Assembly (NCBI GenBank): GCA_007123625.1
Contig: SKKS01000393.1
Span: 1-6,643 of the forward strand
Reading direction: 5' to 3'
DNA length: 6,643 nucleotides
Source of the DNA: Paracoccaceae bacterium
GTDB lineage: Bacteria; Pseudomonadota; Alphaproteobacteria; Rhodobacterales; Rhodobacteraceae
The translations under genes and the position numbers were made by a program. Under the pieces are notes generated by a model that ran no database searches, was not told where the DNA came from, and worked only from the letters and a program-made list of their open reading frames with translations. Shown piece after piece: positions 5,105 to 6,643 of this stretch (its first letter is position 1; each line of letters opens with the position of its first letter).

Positions 5105-6643
5105 ATGTCAGAGACCGTTCAGACACCACTTGTGCCCGCATCGGATGATTTTATCGCCCGTGCGCATATAGACGCCGCAGGCTACGAAAAGATGTACCAG
5201 GCGTCGATCGACAACCCCGAGGCATTCTGGGCCAAGCACGGCAGGCGGATCGACTGGATCAAGCCCTTCACCAAGGTCAGGAACGTCAATTTCGATTTCG
5301 GCCAGGTGGACATCAAGTGGTTCGAGGACGGCACGCTGAACGTCAGCGCCAACTGCATTGACCGCCATGTGGTGACCCGGGGCGACCAGACGGCGATCAT
5401 CTTCGAGCCCGATGACCCGGCAACCCCCGCCCAGCACATCACCTACAAGGAATTGCTGGAGCACACGAGCCGCATGGCCAATGTGCTCAAGGAGCACGGC
5501 ATCGGCAAGGGTGACCGGGTGGTGTTGTACATGCCCATGATCCCCGAAGCGGCCTATGCCATGCTGGCCTGCGCGCGCATCGGGGCCATTCACTCGGTGG
5601 TGTTCGGTGGCTTCTCGCCCGATGCGCTGGCCAACCGGATCAACGATTCCGAAGCCAAGGCGGTCATCACCGCGGACACCGCCCCGCGCGGCGGGCGGCG
5701 CACGCCGCTGAAATCGAACACCGACAAGGCGCTGACCGATTGTTCCGACAGGGTCAAATGCTTCGTGGTCAAGCACACCGGCGACCAGACAACCTGGGTG
5801 CAGGGCCGCGACATCGACATCAAGGCCGAAATGGCCGAAGCTGCGCCTTATTGCGCCTATACCGAAGTGGGCGCCGAAGATCCGCTGTTCGTGCTTTACA
5901 CGTCGGGGTCGACCGGCAAGCCCAAGGGGGTCGTGCATACCTCGGGCGGGTATCTGGCCTATGCTGCCATGACGCACCAGTACACATTTGATTACCATGA
6001 CGGTGATGTGTTCTGGTGCACCGCCGATGTGGGCTGGGTCACGGGTCACAGCTATATCGTCTATGGTCCGCTGGCCAACGGCGCCACCACGCTGATGTTC
6101 GAGGGTGTACCGACCTATCCCGATGCCGGCCGCTTCTGGGAGGTGTGCGCCAAGCACAAGGTCAACCAGTTCTACACCGCTCCCACGGCGATCCGAGCGC
6201 TGATGGCGCATGGTCCGGACTGGGTCGAAAAGCACGACCTGTCGTCGCTGCGGCTGCTGGGCACTGTGGGCGAGCCGATCAATCCCGAAGCCTGGAACTG
6301 GTACAACACCCACGTCGGCAAGGGCAAATGCCCCATCGTCGACACCTGGTGGCAGACCGAAACCGGCGGGCACCTGATCACACCCTTGCCCGGCGCCATC
6401 GCCGCCAAGCCGGGATCGGCGACCAAGCCGTTCTTCGGGGTGAAGCCGGTGGTACTGGAGCCTGAATCCGGCAAGGAAATCAAGGAAACCGCAGCCGAAG
6501 GCGTGCTGTGCATCGCCGACAGTTGGCCGGGCCAGATGCGCACGGTCTGGGGCGATCACGACCGCTTCGTGTCGACCTATTTCGAGATGTTCAAGGGCTA
6601 CTACTTCTCCGGCGATGGCTGCCGCCGCGACAAGGACGGCTAC
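5105..6643 (+). CDS. acs: Acetyl-CoA synthetase (AMP-forming), 3'-truncated by window
   Basis: Cytosolic enzyme that activates acetate: acetate, ATP and CoA give acetyl-CoA, AMP and PPi via acetyl-AMP. The ATG at 5105 follows AGGAGG (5092-5097) with 7-base spacing. The frame is open to the window end: 513 of the usual ~650 residues. Visible ANL-family motifs: the CoA-contacting loop APRGGR (193-198); the phosphate loop YTSGSTGKPKGV (265-276); TADVGWVTGH (306-315), whose W and T belong to the acetate pocket region; TVGEPINPEAWNWY (about 395-408); DTWWQTETGG (413-422), whose second W is the residue that limits the acyl pocket to acetate-sized substrates; and YFSGDG (500-505), with the ribose-binding Asp at 504. 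The hinge Asp and the C-terminal lid with the catalytic, acetylatable Lys lie beyond the window. The tryptophan argues for acetate over longer acids. Confidence 0.97.
   Translation, partial: MSETVQTPLVPASDDFIARAHIDAAGYEKMYQASIDNPEAFWAKHGRRIDWIKPFTKVRNVNFDFGQVDIKWFEDGTLNVSANCIDRHVVTRGDQTAIIFEPDDPATPAQHITYKELLEHTSRMANVLKEHGIGKGDRVVLYMPMIPEAAYAMLACARIGAIHSVVFGGFSPDALANRINDSEAKAVITADTAPRGGRRTPLKSNTDKALTDCSDRVKCFVVKHTGDQTTWVQGRDIDIKAEMAEAAPYCAYTEVGAEDPLFVLYTSGSTGKPKGVVHTSGGYLAYAAMTHQYTFDYHDGDVFWCTADVGWVTGHSYIVYGPLANGATTLMFEGVPTYPDAGRFWEVCAKHKVNQFYTAPTAIRALMAHGPDWVEKHDLSSLRLLGTVGEPINPEAWNWYNTHVGKGKCPIVDTWWQTETGGHLITPLPGAIAAKPGSATKPFFGVKPVVLEPESGKEIKETAAEGVLCIADSWPGQMRTVWGDHDRFVSTYFEMFKGYYFSGDGCRRDKDGY

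Noticed and set aside
4873..5148. A 91-codon open frame spanning the AT island and the acs start
   Set aside because: Its sequence has no family resemblance, it begins with GTG without a ribosome binding site, and it overlaps the secure acs start in another frame.
5681..5730. Unusual wording of the Acs CoA-binding loop (TAPRGGRRTPLKSN in place of the enteric EGVRAGR-type sequence)
   Set aside because: The key arginines are retained, and similar wording is, as I recall, normal in roseobacter Acs, so it is lineage variation.
5108..6559. A 483-codon minus-strand open frame opposite acs
   Set aside because: It mirrors the clearly conserved acs codons, and its own sequence has no recognisable domain.

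Overview
The window is GC-rich (by eye well above 60% G+C in the genes) and looks like a chromosomal segment of an alphaproteobacterium, most likely a Rhodobacteraceae/Roseobacter-type marine bacterium. The reasons are the short-form HisG, an acidic periplasmic PQQ sugar dehydrogenase, an acetyl-CoA synthetase with the roseobacter-like wording around its CoA-binding loop, and a large beta-helix protein of a kind I associate with this family. This taxonomic call rests on recognition of protein sequences and not on a search.

Layout, all genes on the + strand: (1) positions 1-645, the 3' part of hisG, first enzyme of histidine synthesis, cut by the window edge. (2) 767-1936, an exported PQQ-dependent aldose-sugar-dehydrogenase-like protein with its own ribosome binding site. 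(3) 1937-2322, a 386-base non-coding stretch ending in a hairpin that runs into the next ribosome binding site. (4) 2323-4611, a 762-residue protein with a beta-sandwich-like N-terminal region, a pectate-lyase-3-type right-handed beta-helix, a small beta module apparently inserted in the helix, and a beta-rich C-terminal region; it has no signal peptide. (5) 4612-5104, a 493-base gap holding a perfect 10-bp GC hairpin (probable terminator), then a sharply AT-rich island with nested dyads and repeats. (6) 5105-6643, the first 513 codons of acs, acetyl-CoA synthetase, cut by the window edge.

The four genes do not form an obvious pathway. Gaps of 121, 386 and 493 bases, most with a hairpin, suggest that each is transcribed separately. 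The histidine and acetate genes are core metabolism, the PQQ enzyme oxidises sugars in the periplasm, and the beta-helix protein is the least explained gene. The items most worth follow-up are the beta-helix protein (tailspike-like architecture without an export signal) and the AT-rich control region in front of acs. I found no RNA genes, insertion sequences, CRISPR arrays or convincing minus-strand genes.
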